DNA of 64,000 nt from Panax quinquefolius (Eukaryota > Streptophyta > Magnoliopsida > Apiales > Araliaceae): positions 89,891,043 to 89,955,042 of the forward strand of contig CM035166.1 in assembly GCA_020205615.1 (NCBI GenBank). The letters are read 5' to 3'. A program made the translations under genes and the position numbers. The notes beneath the pieces are model-generated. The model ran no database searches. It was given only the letters and a program-made list of their open reading frames with translations, and was not told the origin of the DNA. Position 1 is the stretch's first letter. Each line of letters begins with the position of its first letter. Shown here in pieces: positions 20,832 through 33,538 of this stretch.

Positions 20832-23534
20832 TGTGATGCCCCCAAAATAGGTATACAACACCCATTCTGAGTCGTTAAAATACATGGTACAGAAACAACT
20901 ACAACTTTATTAATATAACATAAAAACTGTGAGTTTAAATACAAATATTGTCATCTAGACAATATTCACACTCAAATAAGTCCTCATTACAATTATTAAT
21001 ATACTATTTTACAGAATAGTGAGGACTACTAGAACCACTTCTAGAACCATCATTCCACACCCCGACTAGTACTCGCTACATTCTCGCCTCCTGAGAAGAA
21101 AAATGGAACAACAAGGAAAAGGGTGAGCTCAACTAGCCCAGTAAAGAACATTATGACTAAGATAATATAAAACAAATTATCGTTAGTCCTCAACAGGGAA
21201 AAATCTAATAGAATACTATAGACAACAAGTTTTAAATCAATATTCGCAACGGAAATAATAATTCATTAGAAGAGTTAAGTAGAGTATGAAATCTACTATC
21301 TTCTATATATGAATTTAAAAGTTCATCGTCTATCTTTTATCCCTGTAACATCAATCAATATATAACTGAAATCAAATATTCATCTTTGCACTACAGGCCA
21401 ACGATATTCATCAGTTGGTCATGTTCATCTAAACACCTGTTCATCTTTGCACTACGGGCCAAAGATATTCATTAGAAAATCATTCATCTTTGCACTACAT
21501 GCCAAAGATATTCAGTAATATCATCATTTAGGACTGAGGATGATGAAAAATATTTTAAAGAAAACGAATCCAGTGAAATAAAAGAATAAATATTAATGAT
21601 TTGTACTTTAAACAATCCAAGTTCAAAAATACTTCATAAATAACCAGATTGGAGTAAAATTCAAGAATGAAGACCAAAACATAGATCCAATCAAAGATAG
21701 GAACTATAACAGACAATCTTGGATACAGAAATGAAAAATTAATTTTTCTGTAAATAGTGTCGTATTTGTGAATAGTGCCGTATCCGTGAATTGTAACTCC
21801 GACACCAAAAGATAGAAATTTCACAAAAAATATCATCATGCTTCGTGAATAATACTCGTGAATAGTAACTCATGAATAGTAACCCCGACATGAAAAGTTC
21901 CAAATTTGATAAAAAGTTCTCACCAATATTTCAGCATAATGATATTAAAGAAATAATATCATTTTTGAATAAAATAACATCCCTTATCTCAAAAGGATAG
22001 TACTTCTGACTGGAATACTAGATATAGTGCTGAAAGAACTTGTACCGTATAGCAATACTCAAAGTACTAAACTACTCACAAAAATACGCTCAATATTATA
22101 GAGAGAGAAAGAGAGAGAAAACTTCAGTTTCTTGAATGATTTTCAATTCTAACCTAAGCAACTATTTATAGAAAATTGCTTAGAACACCAAAGTAGAAAA
22201 TTGAATATAATATTAATATACATATATATATATATATATAAATTTTCAAGCCCACCTTTGAAATCAGATCTTAGCATTTCCCACATGCCAATCTTCTAGA
22301 AAAAAGGTAAGAAAAACGTTTTTCATAAATAAAATATTTAAAACTTCCAAAAATCAATTATTTTGGAACTACAGAACTTCAATAATTCATAATAAATAGC
22401 CCTTTTATCAGAAAAATTCGAACCACATGTCTTTTCCATAGGAAATTTTATTCTCTACAACTTTGTAAGTTTAAGTTTTTCCAAATTCCAAACAGAAATT
22501 GAACGAAATCCACAAACAGACGATTTTATAGGCTATAATCAAATTTCAGTCAAGAAATGGGGTCCACCGACACACAAAACATGTGTTAATCATTTAATGC
22601 AATAAAAATACTCTTTCTCCTCATATACTCATATATCCCACATTCATTGTAAAAATATCATCATTATTATATTATAATAATATAATAAAATATTATTTTA
22701 TCAGAAAAGATAAAATATCAATTTTTAACAATTGTCACTTTAAAATTTTTCTCCATCTATATCCACATAAAATCAATATTTTCCTCATCATATAAATTAA
22801 TAATTAATTATTCACAAATAATATTACAGAATCACAATCTTGCAACCCAGCCGGTTCGAGGAAGAGGGGGCTTTCCAATAAGGATTTCTCCTTACTTGCG
22901 CGCAATTAGGTGACCAAACCTCTCCTTAGACAGAACTTTCTAGACATTTCCAATAATGTTTTCTAATAATATTATTCAGATAATATGAATTATTGCTTCG
23001 ATAATAGAAAATATTGTGTAGTGACAATTATTGAAACAACAGTAATATAGAATATCAATGCAACAATTATTGAATCAATAAAATAAAATACTTAACAGCA
23101 ATTACTGTAACAATTATTGAGTAGTGTCTTCTTACGTAAGAATCATTAATTGGTGCAATACCGTGTGCTACTGTGCAACAACGCGTATTACTATGTTTTA
23201 ACCAATTTGGGTATTCCAACAAAGTTAATGGTAATAACTACGCCAATTATTTATAAACAACTTATACTTGTCGTTTTCTTCATCCAATCGCTTTTACATT
23301 ATGGGGCCCACAAGGTCGCTTGTGTCGTCATTTAAATATTCCCCAACAACAAGAATATTCCACGATCAAACGAATATTCTCCGACAACAATGAGTATTTT
23401 ATAACCACTTGCTTATTTGAAATATTTGTGCATTTTACCCATAACTAACCACATTAATCAAATCAACCCTTACTATTTCAAAATGATAAATAGAGGAAAT
23501 TAAATTTCATTTATTAATAATTTGGGGTCTTACA
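20832..23534 (-). mobile_element. Array LTR L1 (family A), 2703 bp
   Basis: On the minus strand it starts TGTAAGACCCC at 23534 and ends GGGGGCATCACA at 20832. It contains the U3 box GCGCGCAATTAGGTGACC near 22900, a TA microsatellite (22205-22240), the TATA box in reverse (TATTTATA, 22163-22170), ACTATTCAC units (21760-21890), conserved-loop hairpins (21381-21520) and the GGGTGAGCTCAACTAGCCC box near 21120. It is the terminal 3' LTR of the array. Confidence 0.9.
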
Positions 23535-23545
23535 ACCTCCCCTCC

Positions 23546-25174
23546 TTATGAAATTTCATCCTCGAAATTGACGTACGTACCTGGTGTTTCGAAAAGATGA
23601 GGATACCTCACTTTCATTTCTGTTTCCAACTCCCAGGTCATTTCCTCAATAACATGGTGTCTCCACAAAACTTTAACTTGTGGTATGACCTTCGTGCGTA
23701 GGACATGCTCCCTCCTATCCAAGATCTTGATAGGTACCTCTTCGTACGTTAAGTCTTCGGCTATCTCGTCCGGTTCTAACTCAATAACGTGGTTTGGGTC
23801 TTTCACATATTTACGTAGCACAGATATATGAAAAACATTATGAACACGAGACATACTTGGAGGTAACGCGAGTCTATAGGCCACATTTCATACTCGGTCA
23901 AGAATCTGAAATGGACCAATAAATCGTGGATTGAGCTTTCCTCTCTTCCCAAATCTTGTAACTCCTTTCCATGGAGCCACACACAATAATATATGATCCC
24001 CAATGTCAAATTCCAAGTCCTTTCGATGAAGATTCGCATAACTCTTTTGTCGATCCTGTGCCGTTTGTATACGTTGTCGAATCGTTTGGATCTTCTCTGT
24101 AGTCATTCGTACCAACTCGGGTCCCAACAATGTTTCTTCACCCACCTTATCCCAACATATTGGAGATCGACACTTTCGTCCATATAATGCTTCAAATGGA
24201 GCCACACCTATACTTGCCTGATAACTGTTGTTGTAAGAGAATTCCACCAATGGTAAATACTTATCGCAACTGTCTTTGAAATCTAGGACACAAAGTCTTA
24301 ATAGATCTTCAAGAGTTTGAATAGTCCTCTCTGATTTCCCGTCCGTTTGAGGATGGTATGCCGAATTGAACCGTAAATTCGTTCCCATAGCTTTTTGCAA
24401 GCCAACCCAAAATCTTAAAGTAAATCTTGGGTCACGATCCGAAACTATGGTTATTGGCATGCCATGCAACCTCACAATCTCATTCACGTACATACTAGTA
24501 AGACGTTCAGGGGAATAAGTCTCTCGCAGTGGTAAGAAATGGGCAGACTTGGTTAATCTATCAACAATAACCCAAATCGCATTTATGCCTTGAGAAACCG
24601 TGGGAAGACCCGTAACGAAATCCATGGTAATGTGTTCCCACTTTCATTTCAGAATCTCAAGTGGTTGCAATGGTCCTTTTGGTACTTGATGCTCCGCCTT
24701 TACACGTTGACAAGTTAAACACCTTGAGATAAACTTTGCAATCTCTCTTTTCATATTGTTCCACCAAAATGTATGTCGAAGATCACGATACATTTTGGTA
24801 CTTCCAGGATGGATTGCAAATGGTGTATTATGTGCCTCCATCATGATCTTGAACTTCAAATCAGAATCATTAGGAACACAAAGTTTGGAGTGGACTCGAA
24901 GTATTCCTTCTTCATTGATTCTTGCTTCTGGAATAGTACCTTAATGTACTTTCTTCTTCATACGCATCAGCTCCGGATCTGTGGCTTGAGCAACTTTAAC
25001 TTTTTCGATTAAAGTCGGTTCTATGCGTATACTTGACATCATTGCATGGGTCCCCGGAGTCATGAATTCTATCTTCATCTTTTGTAAATCACACAAAATG
25101 GGCCTTTGTTTTAACAACATCGCACTCGTTCCCGCATATGATCTTCTACTAAACGCGTCAGCTACCACGTTCAC
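23546..25174 (-). pseudogene. INT: Array unit I1: RNase H tail and integrase, three stops
   Basis: One reading frame from 25174 down to 23546. It starts in the RNase H tail (NVVADAFSRRSY), passes the zinc domain (EAHNTPFAIHPG to RCLTCQ), the catalytic core (MDFVTGLP, IVSDRDPRF, KSERTIQ: Asp, Asp and Glu all present), the GKLNPRFIGPF module and the chromodomain-like tail ([17 protein letters not shown]). It is interrupted by TAA near 24939, TGA near 24641 (Trp codon in I3) and TGA at 23885-23887 (Gly in relatives). The frame is otherwise open, unlike the more decayed A1 copy. Confidence 0.85.
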
Positions 25175-25758
25175 TTTTCCAAGATGGTATGGTCAGAACA
25201 TGTGCCGAAATGAGTCTCCTCTTGAGTTCTTCAAAGCTCTTCCCACATTCCTTGCTCCATTCGAATTTTGTATCTCTACGAGTCAGCAGCGTTAATGGAA
25301 TAGCGATTTGAGAATATCATTCAACGAATCTCCGAAAATAACCAACTAAGCTTGAAAGCTACATATTTCGATTCTGATTTAGGTTGCTCTCAATCGTGAC
25401 TTAGATCCCAACCTTGGATAAAGACGTCACAATGACACCTATCGGTTTACTATCACACAAATATGGCATCCCCTATGGAGAGTCCGGCTTTTTGCATTCC
25501 ACAAAAGAAGTCACGAGATAGAGGCTCGGTTATCAACTTCTATAGTTGGGTTTTTAACTCCTGAAGTTCAATAGGAGCCATTTGATATGAGATTTTAGAA
25601 ATGGGTTTTGTACCGGGTTCAAAGTCGATACAAAATTCAATATCACGCTCTGGGAGTAGGCCAGGAAATACTTCAGGAAATTTACTAACAACAGAAATAT
25701 CATTCAAATCTGACGTATTTTTGTTCAAGTCCATAACATGGCTAAGAAAGCTTGACAT
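25175..25758 (-). pseudogene. Array unit I1: RT and RNase H remnants with large deletions
   Basis: Contains the RT N-terminal piece (VVSKFPEVFPGLLPERDIEF to [11 protein letters not shown], 25540-25758), then the non-pol segment also found in B1 (about 25400-25510), then the RT connection (25210-25390, broken frames, resembling VGYFRRFVEGYSRIA). The RT palm with its catalytic Asp pair is absent, as is RNase H from VLTIPS to GKANVVADA. The RNase H joint (near 25180) falls at an ACCATC direct repeat. I2 and I3 have the same joints. Confidence 0.75.
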
Positions 25759-25759
25759 C

Positions 25760-26170
25760 CATTTTTCAATAAACGAAAGAGTTTACGGCTTGATATGAAA
25801 GAGTTTGACTTTAATGGTTTGGTTGCTTGAATTCGAATAATAGGTTGCTTAGGAATATAAAAACTAACAACCTTACAAAAGCAATCAATTTGGCATGATG
25901 AGTAGTTAACCAATCAATCCCTAAAATCACATCAAAAGAAAGTATCTTTAAAGAGATAAGGTCAACAGGTAAGGTGATGGTGCCAACTTGGATCAAACAA
26001 GATTTATAAACAGTGGATGAGATAAAAGTTTCTCCTAACGAAGTTTCCACAGATAGGTCAAAGTCTAATTTCTCCGGAGTCAAGTTTAAACGTTGAGCAC
26101 AAGCAGGAGAAATAAATGAATGGGTAGCACCGGTATCTAATAAGGTATAGAATTCGCAAGAATTTATAAT
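25760..26170 (-). pseudogene. pro: Array unit I1: protease
   Basis: Retropepsin region on the minus strand. The D-T-G-A-T-H-S-F-I-S motif lies near 26110-26140, then NLTPEKLDFDLSVETSLGE and [17 protein letters not shown] (26083-25880). A stop near 26175 separates it from the gag-like region, and a frameshift near 25880 separates it from RT. The active site is intact in sequence. Confidence 0.75.
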
Positions 26171-26173
26171 TAA

Positions 26174-27012
26174 CTAACCCGTGATACCTTCGTTCAAGTT
26201 CCTCGCATTTTGGGCAGTCACGACAAACGCTCTTCCAGGAACCGTTGACTTTGACTTGTTTGTATCCGCCTCTGGTGCCACCGTCCCAATTGGACTTAAC
26301 TTTGTTATAGAGTACATTCCACCCATCATTGCTTCGTTGAATTCCTGATCCATGATTTCAATCATTACTTTCCGATCCATATCGAATTGGGGTTGACCGC
26401 TCTGCATATGGTAATTCTGAACTCGATGTTGGATTCACCCAATTGTTGTCCAAAAAGCGAAATCCATTTCATCTATTTTGGCCTTATTGGATCGGACGTC
26501 TTTTTCTACAATATCAACGTGTCGTGTAGCTTTTACCCATGCATCCTCCATTCTCATTCATTTGGTTGCTTCTTCTTTCATCAGAACTTTGATCATAGCA
26601 TTCTCATATTCCAGCTCTAATATCTTATACTCTGCCAAAGAGTGCTTCTGTTCAAGCATCGCACATCGGGTAACAAAATTTAGAATTGTTGCATCTCTTT
26701 GCTCCACGACCGCCTGCCATTCTTCAGCCTGCTCTTCTAACTCATGAATACGATTTTGTAATTCTAAATTTCAATCATAAAATTCTTCTAATAAATTCTC
26801 CTCAGGTTCCTCTTCTTCCTCTTCTTCACTCTCACCGCCACTACCTCTACTATATCTCGTGCAACTATTAATTCTTCATTCACCACATAGATATCTCTAA
26901 TTCTTTCTTCACCTGACATCACATTATCTTGGTTGGCGATTAGAGCTTTCTCCACGGTCTCATTCACTCCATTATTAATATTTTCAGCTATTATTCTCAA
27001 ATACTGCCACAA
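26174..27012 (-). pseudogene. Array unit I1: gag-like coiled-coil protein, broken
   Basis: The N-terminus (ENINNGVNETVEKALIANQD) aligns with the A1 and B1 gag start, but the initiating Met-Ala is changed to Ile-Ile. The following acidic stretch is frameshifted near 26830. The remainder (QSGQPQFDMDRKVMIEIMDQ to TVPGRAFVVTAQNARNLNEG) runs into protease. The gag core motifs (FQ.LFNDKYF, SQYEAKF) and zinc knuckles are absent here. See the better preserved copy in I2. Confidence 0.7.
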
Positions 27013-27168
27013 AACAAGGGTTAATTAAAGAAATTTACATGCAACATAATAACCCTATACTCTGACCAACCAACAAATAAGCTTAGGTAGGACACACTAG
27101 CAAACAATTTACTCGTCTCTCCCCTCCTAGTTCTATTCCCCGATCTCCGCCAGAGATCATATCCCTAA

Positions 27169-27180
27169 GCTCTGATACCA
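27169..27180 (-). promoter_or_regulatory. Primer binding site of array unit I1
   Basis: TGGTATCAGAGC on the minus strand, a perfect match to the initiator tRNA-Met primer site, two bases inside LTR L2. It shows that L2 serves as the 5' LTR of unit I1. Confidence 0.85.
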
Positions 27181-27182
27181 AC

Positions 27183-28498
27183 TGTGACGCCCCCAAAATA
27201 GGTATACAACACCCATTCTGAGTCGTCAAAAAATATGGTACATAAACAACTACAACTTTAGTAATATAACATAAAAACTATGAGTTTAAATACAAATATT
27301 GTCATCTAGACAATATCCAAACTCAAATAAGTCCTCATTACAATTATTAATACACTATTTTACAGAATAGTGAGGACTACTAGAACCACTTCTAGAACCA
27401 TCATTCCACACCCCACTAGCTAGTACTCGCTATATTCTCGCCTCTTGAGAAGAAAAATGGAACAACAAGGAAAAGGGTGAGCTCAACTAGCCCAGTAAAG
27501 AACATTATGACTAAGATAATATAAAACAAATTATCGTTAGTCCTCAACAGGGAAAAATCTAATAGAATACAATAGACAACAAGTTTTAAATCAATATTCA
27601 TAGCGGAAATAATAATTTATTAGAAGAGTTAAGTAGAGAATGAAATCTACTATCTTCTATATATGAATTTAAAAGTTCATCGTCTATCTTTTATCCCTGT
27701 AACATCAATCAATATATAACTGAAATCAAATATTCATCTTTGCACTACAGGCCCAAAGATATTCATCGATTAATCATGTTCATCTAAACACCTGTTTATC
27801 TTTCCACTACGGGCCAAAGATATTCATTAGAAAATCATTCATCTTTGCACTACATGCCAAAGATATTCAGTAATATCATCATTTAGGACTGAGGATGATG
27901 AAAAATATTTTTAAAAAATGAATCCAGTGAAACAAAAGAATAAATATTAATGATTCGTACTTTAAACAATCCAAGTTCAAAAATACTTCATAAATAACCA
28001 GATTGGAGTAAAATTCAAGAATGAAGACCAAAACATAGATCAAAGCAATCAAAGATAGAACTATAATTTTTCACAATCTTGATACGTAGAAGAAAATTTA
28101 AGTTTTCTGTAAATAGTGTCGTATTCGTGAATAGTGCCGTATACGTGAATAGTAACTCATGAATAGTAACCCCGATATGCAAAAGTTCCAAATTTGATAA
28201 AAAGTTCCCACCAATATTTCGGCATAATGATATTGAAGAAATAATATAATTTTTAAATAAAATAACATCCCTTACCTCAAAAGGATAGTACTTCTGACTG
28301 GAATACTAGATATAGTGCTGAAAGAACTTGCACCGTATAGCAATACTCAAAGTACTAAACTACGCACAAAAATACGCTCGATATTATAGAGAGAGAAAGA
28401 GAGAGAAAACTTCAGTTTCTTGAATGATTTTCAATTCTAACCTAAGCATTTATTTATAGGAAATTGCTTAGAACACCAAAGTAGAAAATTGAATATAA

Positions 28499-28535
<37 letters not shown>

Positions 28536-29844
28536 TTTTAAGCCCACCTTTGAAATCAGATCTTAGCATTTCCCACATGCCAATCTTCTAGAAAAAAGGT
28601 AACAAAAACGTTTTTCATAAATAAAATATTTAAAACTTCCAAAAATCAATTATTTTGGAACTACGGAACTTCAATAATTCATAATAAATAGCCCTTTTAT
28701 CAGAAAAATTCAAACCACATGTCTTTTCCATAGGAAATTTTATTCTCTACAACTTTGTAAGTTTAAGTTTTTTCAAATTCCAAATAGAAATTGACCGAAA
28801 TCGACAAACAGACGATTTTATAGGCTATAATCAAATTTCAGTCAAGAAATGGGGTCCACTGACACACAAAACATGTGTTAATCATTTAATGCAACAAAAA
28901 TACTCTTTCTCCTCATATACTCATATATCCCATATTCATTGTAAAAATATCATCATTATTATATTATAATAATATAATAAAATATTATTTTATCAGAAAA
29001 GATAAAATATCAATTTTTAACAATTGTCACTTTAAAAATTTTCTCCATCTATATCCACATAAAATCAATATTTTCCTCATCATATAAATCAATAATTAAT
29101 TATTCACAAATAATATTACGAATCATAAGATCTTTGAAACCAAGCCGCTCCCGAGAAGAGGGCTTTCGAATAAGGATTTCTCTTTCTTGGCAAAGAATTA
29201 GGTGACCAAACCTCTCCTTACATGTAACTTTCTAGACATTGCCAATAATATTTTCTAATAATATTATTCGGATAATATGAATTATTGCATCGATAATAGA
29301 AAATAATGTGTAGTGACAATTATTGAAATAACGATAATATAGAATATCAATGCAACAATTATTGAATCAATAAAATAAAATCTTGAATAAAGAATTATCG
29401 TGTAACAATTATTGAGTAGTGCCTTCTTACGTAAGAATCAATAATTGGTGCAATACCGTCTCTTCTTCGTAACAACGCCAGACATATTACTATGTTTTAA
29501 CCAATTTGGGTATTCCAACAAGATTAATTCAGAATAACTACGCCGTTATTTATAAACAACTTATACTTGTTGTTTTCTTCATCCAATCGCTTTTTCAAGT
29601 TATGGGGCCCACACAAATTAAGGTCATACGTCATTGCATTTAATATTCCCCAAGCAAAAGAAGAATATTCCACGACCAAACGAATATTCTCCGACAACAA
29701 TGAGTATTTTATAACCACTTGCTTATTTGAAATATTTGCGCATTTTACCCATAACTAACCACATTAATCAAATCAACCCTTACTATTTCAAAATGTTAAA
29801 TAGAGGAAATTAAATTTCATTTATTAATAATTTGGGGTCTTATA
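27183..29844 (-). mobile_element. Array LTR L2 (family A), 2662 bp
   Basis: Starts on the minus strand at 29844 (TATAAGACCCC, the first G changed to A) and ends GGCGTCACA at 27183. TA microsatellite 28502-28532; TATA box in reverse at 28451-28458. It serves as 5' LTR of I1 and 3' LTR of I2. Relative to L1 it lacks part of the ACTATTCAC block (around 28130-28180). Confidence 0.9.
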
Positions 29845-29853
29845 ACCTCCCCT

Positions 29854-31166
29854 CCTTATGAAATTTCATCCTCGAAATTGACGTACGTACCTGGTGTTTC
29901 GAAAAGATGGGGATACCTCGCTTTCATTTCTGTTTCCAACTCCCAGGTCATTTCCTCAATAGCATGGTGTCTCCACAAAACTTTAACTTGAGGTATGACC
30001 TTCGTGCGTAGGACATGCTCCTTCCTATTCAAGATCTTGACAGGTACCTCTTCGTACGTTAAGTCTTCGGCTATCTCGTCCGGTTCTAACTCAATAACGT
30101 GGTTTGGGTCTTTTACATTTTACGTAGCACAGATATATGAAAAACATTATGAACACGAGACATACTTGGAGGTAACGCGAGTCTATAGGCCACATTTTCT
30201 ACTCGGTCAAGAATCTGAAATGGACCAATAAATCGTGGATTGAGCTTTCCTCTCTTCCCAAATCTTGTAACTCCTTTCCATGGAGCCACACGCAATAATA
30301 CATGATCCCAAATGTCAAATTTCACGTCCTTTCGATGAAGATCCACATTACTCTTTTGTCGATCCTGTGCCGTTTGTATACGTTGTTGAATCGTTTGGAT
30401 CTTCTCTGTAGTCATTCGTACCAACTCGGGTCCCAACAATGTTGCTTCACCCACCTCATCCCAACATATTGGAGAGCGACACTTTCGTCCATATAATGCT
30501 TCAAATGGAGCCACACCTATACTTGCCTGATAACTGTTGTTATAAGAGAATTCCACCACTGGTAAATACTTATCCCAACTGCCTTTGAAATCTAGGACAC
30601 AAAGTCTTAATAGATCTTCAAGAGTTTGAATAGTCCTCTCTGATTTCCCGTCCATTTGAGGATGGTATGCCGAATTGAACCGTAAATCCGTTCCCATAGC
30701 TTTTTGCAAGCTAACCCAAAATCTTGAAGTAAATCTTGGGTCACGATCCGAAACTATGGTTACTGGCATGCCATGCAACCTCACAATCTCATTCGCGTAC
30801 ATACTAGTAAGACGTTCAAGGGAATAAGTCTCTCGTAGTGGTAAGAAATGGGCAGACTTGGTTAATATATCAACAATAACCCAAATCGCATTTATGCCTT
30901 GAGAAACCGTGTAAAGACTCAGAATTGAAATCCATGGTAATGTGTTCCCACTTCCATTTCGAATCTCAAGTGGTTGCAATGGTCCTTTTGGTACTTGATG
31001 CTCCGCCTTTACACGTTGACAAGTTAAACACCTCGAGATAAACTTTGCAATCTCTCTTTTCATATTGTTCCACCAAAATGTATGTCAAGATCACGATACA
31101 TTTTGGTACTTCCAGATGGATTGCAAATGGTGTATTATGTGCCTCCATCATGATCTTGTACTTCAA
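29854..31166 (-). pseudogene. INT: Array unit I2: integrase, frameshifted
   Basis: A 316-codon open stretch (30113-31063) covers the second half of the zinc domain ([12 protein letters not shown]) through the GPF-type module. The first catalytic Asp segment (MDFVTGLP) is lost in a pair of compensating frameshifts near 30910-30960; the second Asp (IVSDRDPRF) and Glu (KSERTIQ) remain. The zinc histidines are in another frame (30966-31166). The chromodomain-like tail is at 29854-30110 after a one-base shift near 30118. Confidence 0.82.
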
Positions 31167-31879
31167 ATCGAATCGTTAAGAACACAAAGTCCGGAGTGGA
31201 CTCAAGTTCCTTCTTCTTCATCGATTCTTCTTGCTTCCTTCTTCATAGTACCTTCTTGTACTTTCTTCTTCATAGACATCATCACTCCTCGATCTTGGAT
31301 CGATCTTCTAAAACGCTTTTTAACTTTTTCGATTAAAGTCGGTTCTGTCTTTCAACAAACATTACGTATACTTGACATCTTTGCATGGGTCCCCGAGTCA
31401 TGAATTCTATCTTCATCTTTTGTAAATCACACAAAATGGGCCTTTGTTTTAACAACATCGCACTCGTTCCCGCATATGATCTTCTACTAAACGCGTCAGC
31501 TACCACGTTCATTTTTCCAAGATGGTATGGTCAGAACATGTGCCGAAATGAGTCTCCTCTTGAGTTCTTCAAAGCTCTTCCCACATTCCTTGCTCCATTC
31601 GAATTTTATATCTCTACGAGTCAGCTGCGTTAATGGAATAGCGATTCGAGAATATCCTTCAACGAATCTCCAAAAATAACCAACTAAGCCTAGAAAGCTA
31701 CATATTTCGATTACCGACTTAGGTTGCTCTCAACTGTGACTTAGATCCCAACCTTGGATAGCACGTCACAATGACACCTATCAGTTTACTATCACACGAA
31801 TATGGCGTCCCCTACGGAGAGTCTGGCTTCGGTGCATTCCACAAAAGAAGTCACGAGATAGAGGCTCGGTTATCAACTT
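31167..31879 (-). pseudogene. Array unit I2: scrambled RT/RNase H remnants
   Basis: Corresponds to 25175-25540 of I1: RNase H tail, RT connection and the non-pol segment (31740-31870). Between about 31180 and 31390 the sequence differs from I1 and I3 by dense small insertions and TTCTTC-rich runs, far more than the surrounding sequence does. RT palm and RNase H core are missing. Confidence 0.65.
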
Positions 31880-32525
31880 CTATAGTTGGGTTTTTAACTC
31901 CTGAAGTTCAATAGGAGCCATTTGATATGAGATTTTAGAAATGGGTTTTGTATCGGGTTCAAAGTCGATACAAAATTCAATATCATGCTCTGGGAGTAGG
32001 CCAAGAAATTTTTCATGAAATACGTCAGGAAATTTACTAACAACAGAAATATCATTCAAATCTGACGTATTTTTTTTCAAGTCCATAACATGGCTAAGAA
32101 AGCTTGACATCCATTTTTCAATAAACGAAAGAGTTTACGGCTTGATACGAAAGAGTTTGACTTCAATGGTTTGGTTGCTTGAATTTGAATAACAGGTTGC
32201 TTAGGAATGTGAAAACTAACAACCTTACAAAAGAAATCAATTTGGCATGATGAGTAGTTAACCAATCAATCCCTAAAATCACATCAAAAGCAAGTATCTT
32301 TAAAGAGATAAGGTCAACAGGTAAGGTGATGGTGCCAACTTGGATCAAACAAGATTTATAAACAGTGGATGTGATGAAAGTTTCTCCTAACGGAGTTTCC
32401 ACAGATAGGTCAAAGTCTAATTTCTCCGGAGTCAAGTTTAAACGTTGAGCACAAGCAGGATAAATAAATGAATGGGTAGCACCGGTATCTAATAAGATAT
32501 AGACTTCGCAAGAATTTATAATTAA
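31880..32525 (-). pseudogene. pro: Array unit I2: protease and RT N-terminus
   Basis: The protease D-T-G-A-T-H-S-F-I motif has its Asp codon at 32487-32489, followed by MTPEKLDFDLSVETPLGE and [17 protein letters not shown]. It is in the same frame as the gag-like region upstream, separated by a TAG at 32523-32525, so the parent encoded gag-like and protease as one polyprotein. A frameshift near 32230 precedes the RT N-terminal piece (31880-32110). Confidence 0.78.
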
Positions 32526-33350
32526 CTAACCCGTGATACCTTCGTTCAAGTTCCTCGCATTTTGGGCAGTCACGACAAACGCTCTTCTAGGAACCGTTGA
32601 CTTTGACTTGTTTGTATCCGCCTCTGGTGCCACCGTCCCAATTGGACTTAACTTTGCTATAGAGTACATTCCACCCATCATTGCTTCGTTGAATTCCTGA
32701 TCCATGATTTCAATCATTACTCTCCGATCCATATCGAATTGGGGTTGACCGCTCTGCATATGGTAATTTTGAACTCGATGTTGGATTCACCTAATTATTG
32801 TCCAAAAAGCAAAATCCATTTCATCTATTTTGGCCTTATTGGATCAGACGTCTTTTTCTACAATATCAACGTGTCGTGTAGCTTTTACCCATGCATCCTC
32901 CATTCTCATTCGTTTGGTTGCTTCTTCTTTCATCAGAACTTTGATCATAGCATTCTCATATTCCAGCTCTAATATCTTATACTCTGCCAAAGAGTGCTTC
33001 TGTTCAAGCATCGCACATCGGGTAACACAATTTAGAGTTGTTGCATCTCTTTGCTCCACGACCGCCTGCCATTCTTCAGCCTGCTCTTCTAACTCATGAA
33101 TTCGATTTTGTAATTCTAAATTTTGATCATAAAATTCTTCTAATAAATTCTCCTCAGGTTCCTCTTCTTCCTCTTCTTCCTCACTCTCAACTGCTACCTC
33201 TACGACTAACTCGGGTGCAACTACTAATTCTTCACTCACCACATGGATATCTCTAATTCTTTCTTCGCCTGACATCACATTATCTTGGTTGGCGATTAGA
33301 GCTTTCTCCACGGTCTCATTCACTCCATTATTAATATTTTCAGCTGCCAT
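32526..33350 (-). pseudogene. Array unit I2: gag-like coiled-coil protein, best copy
   Basis: Starts at ATG 33350 (MAAENINNGVNETVEKAL, as in gag of A1). The first 168 residues are open to TGA at 32844. The frame continues with one more stop near 32790 to 32526, then into protease. After the gag-like start come an acidic run of eight Glu (near residue 60) and heptad-like segments (LELQNRIHELEEQAEEWQAV, ILELEYENAMIKVLMKEEA), predicted coiled coil by eye. No retrotransposon gag core and no C-x2-C-x4-H-x4-C knuckle are present. In I3 the first stop is an Arg codon (CGA), so TGA is a decay change. Function unknown; assembly with a partner's gag is a guess. Confidence 0.7.
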
Positions 33351-33524
33351 TCTCAAATACTGCCACAAAACAAGGGTTAATTAAAGAAATTAACATGCAA
33401 CATAATAACCCTATACTCTGACCAACCAACAAATAAGCTTAGGTAGGACACACTAGCAAAGAATTTACTCGTCTCTCCCTTCCTAGTTCTATTCCCCGAT
33501 CTCCGCCAGAGATCATATCCCTAA

Positions 33525-33536
33525 GCTCTGATACAA
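33525..33536 (-). promoter_or_regulatory. Primer binding site of array unit I2
   Basis: TTGTATCAGAGC on the minus strand, one mismatch from TGGTATCAGAGC, two bases inside LTR L3. It marks L3 as the 5' LTR of I2. Confidence 0.8.
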
Positions 33537-33538
33537 AC

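Noticed and set aside
26387..27012. Plus-strand ORFs opposite the gag-like region (such as 26387-26620, 32739-32972, 39081-39314) as genes
   Set aside because: They are antisense shadows of the gag-like frame, recurring because the units are homologous.
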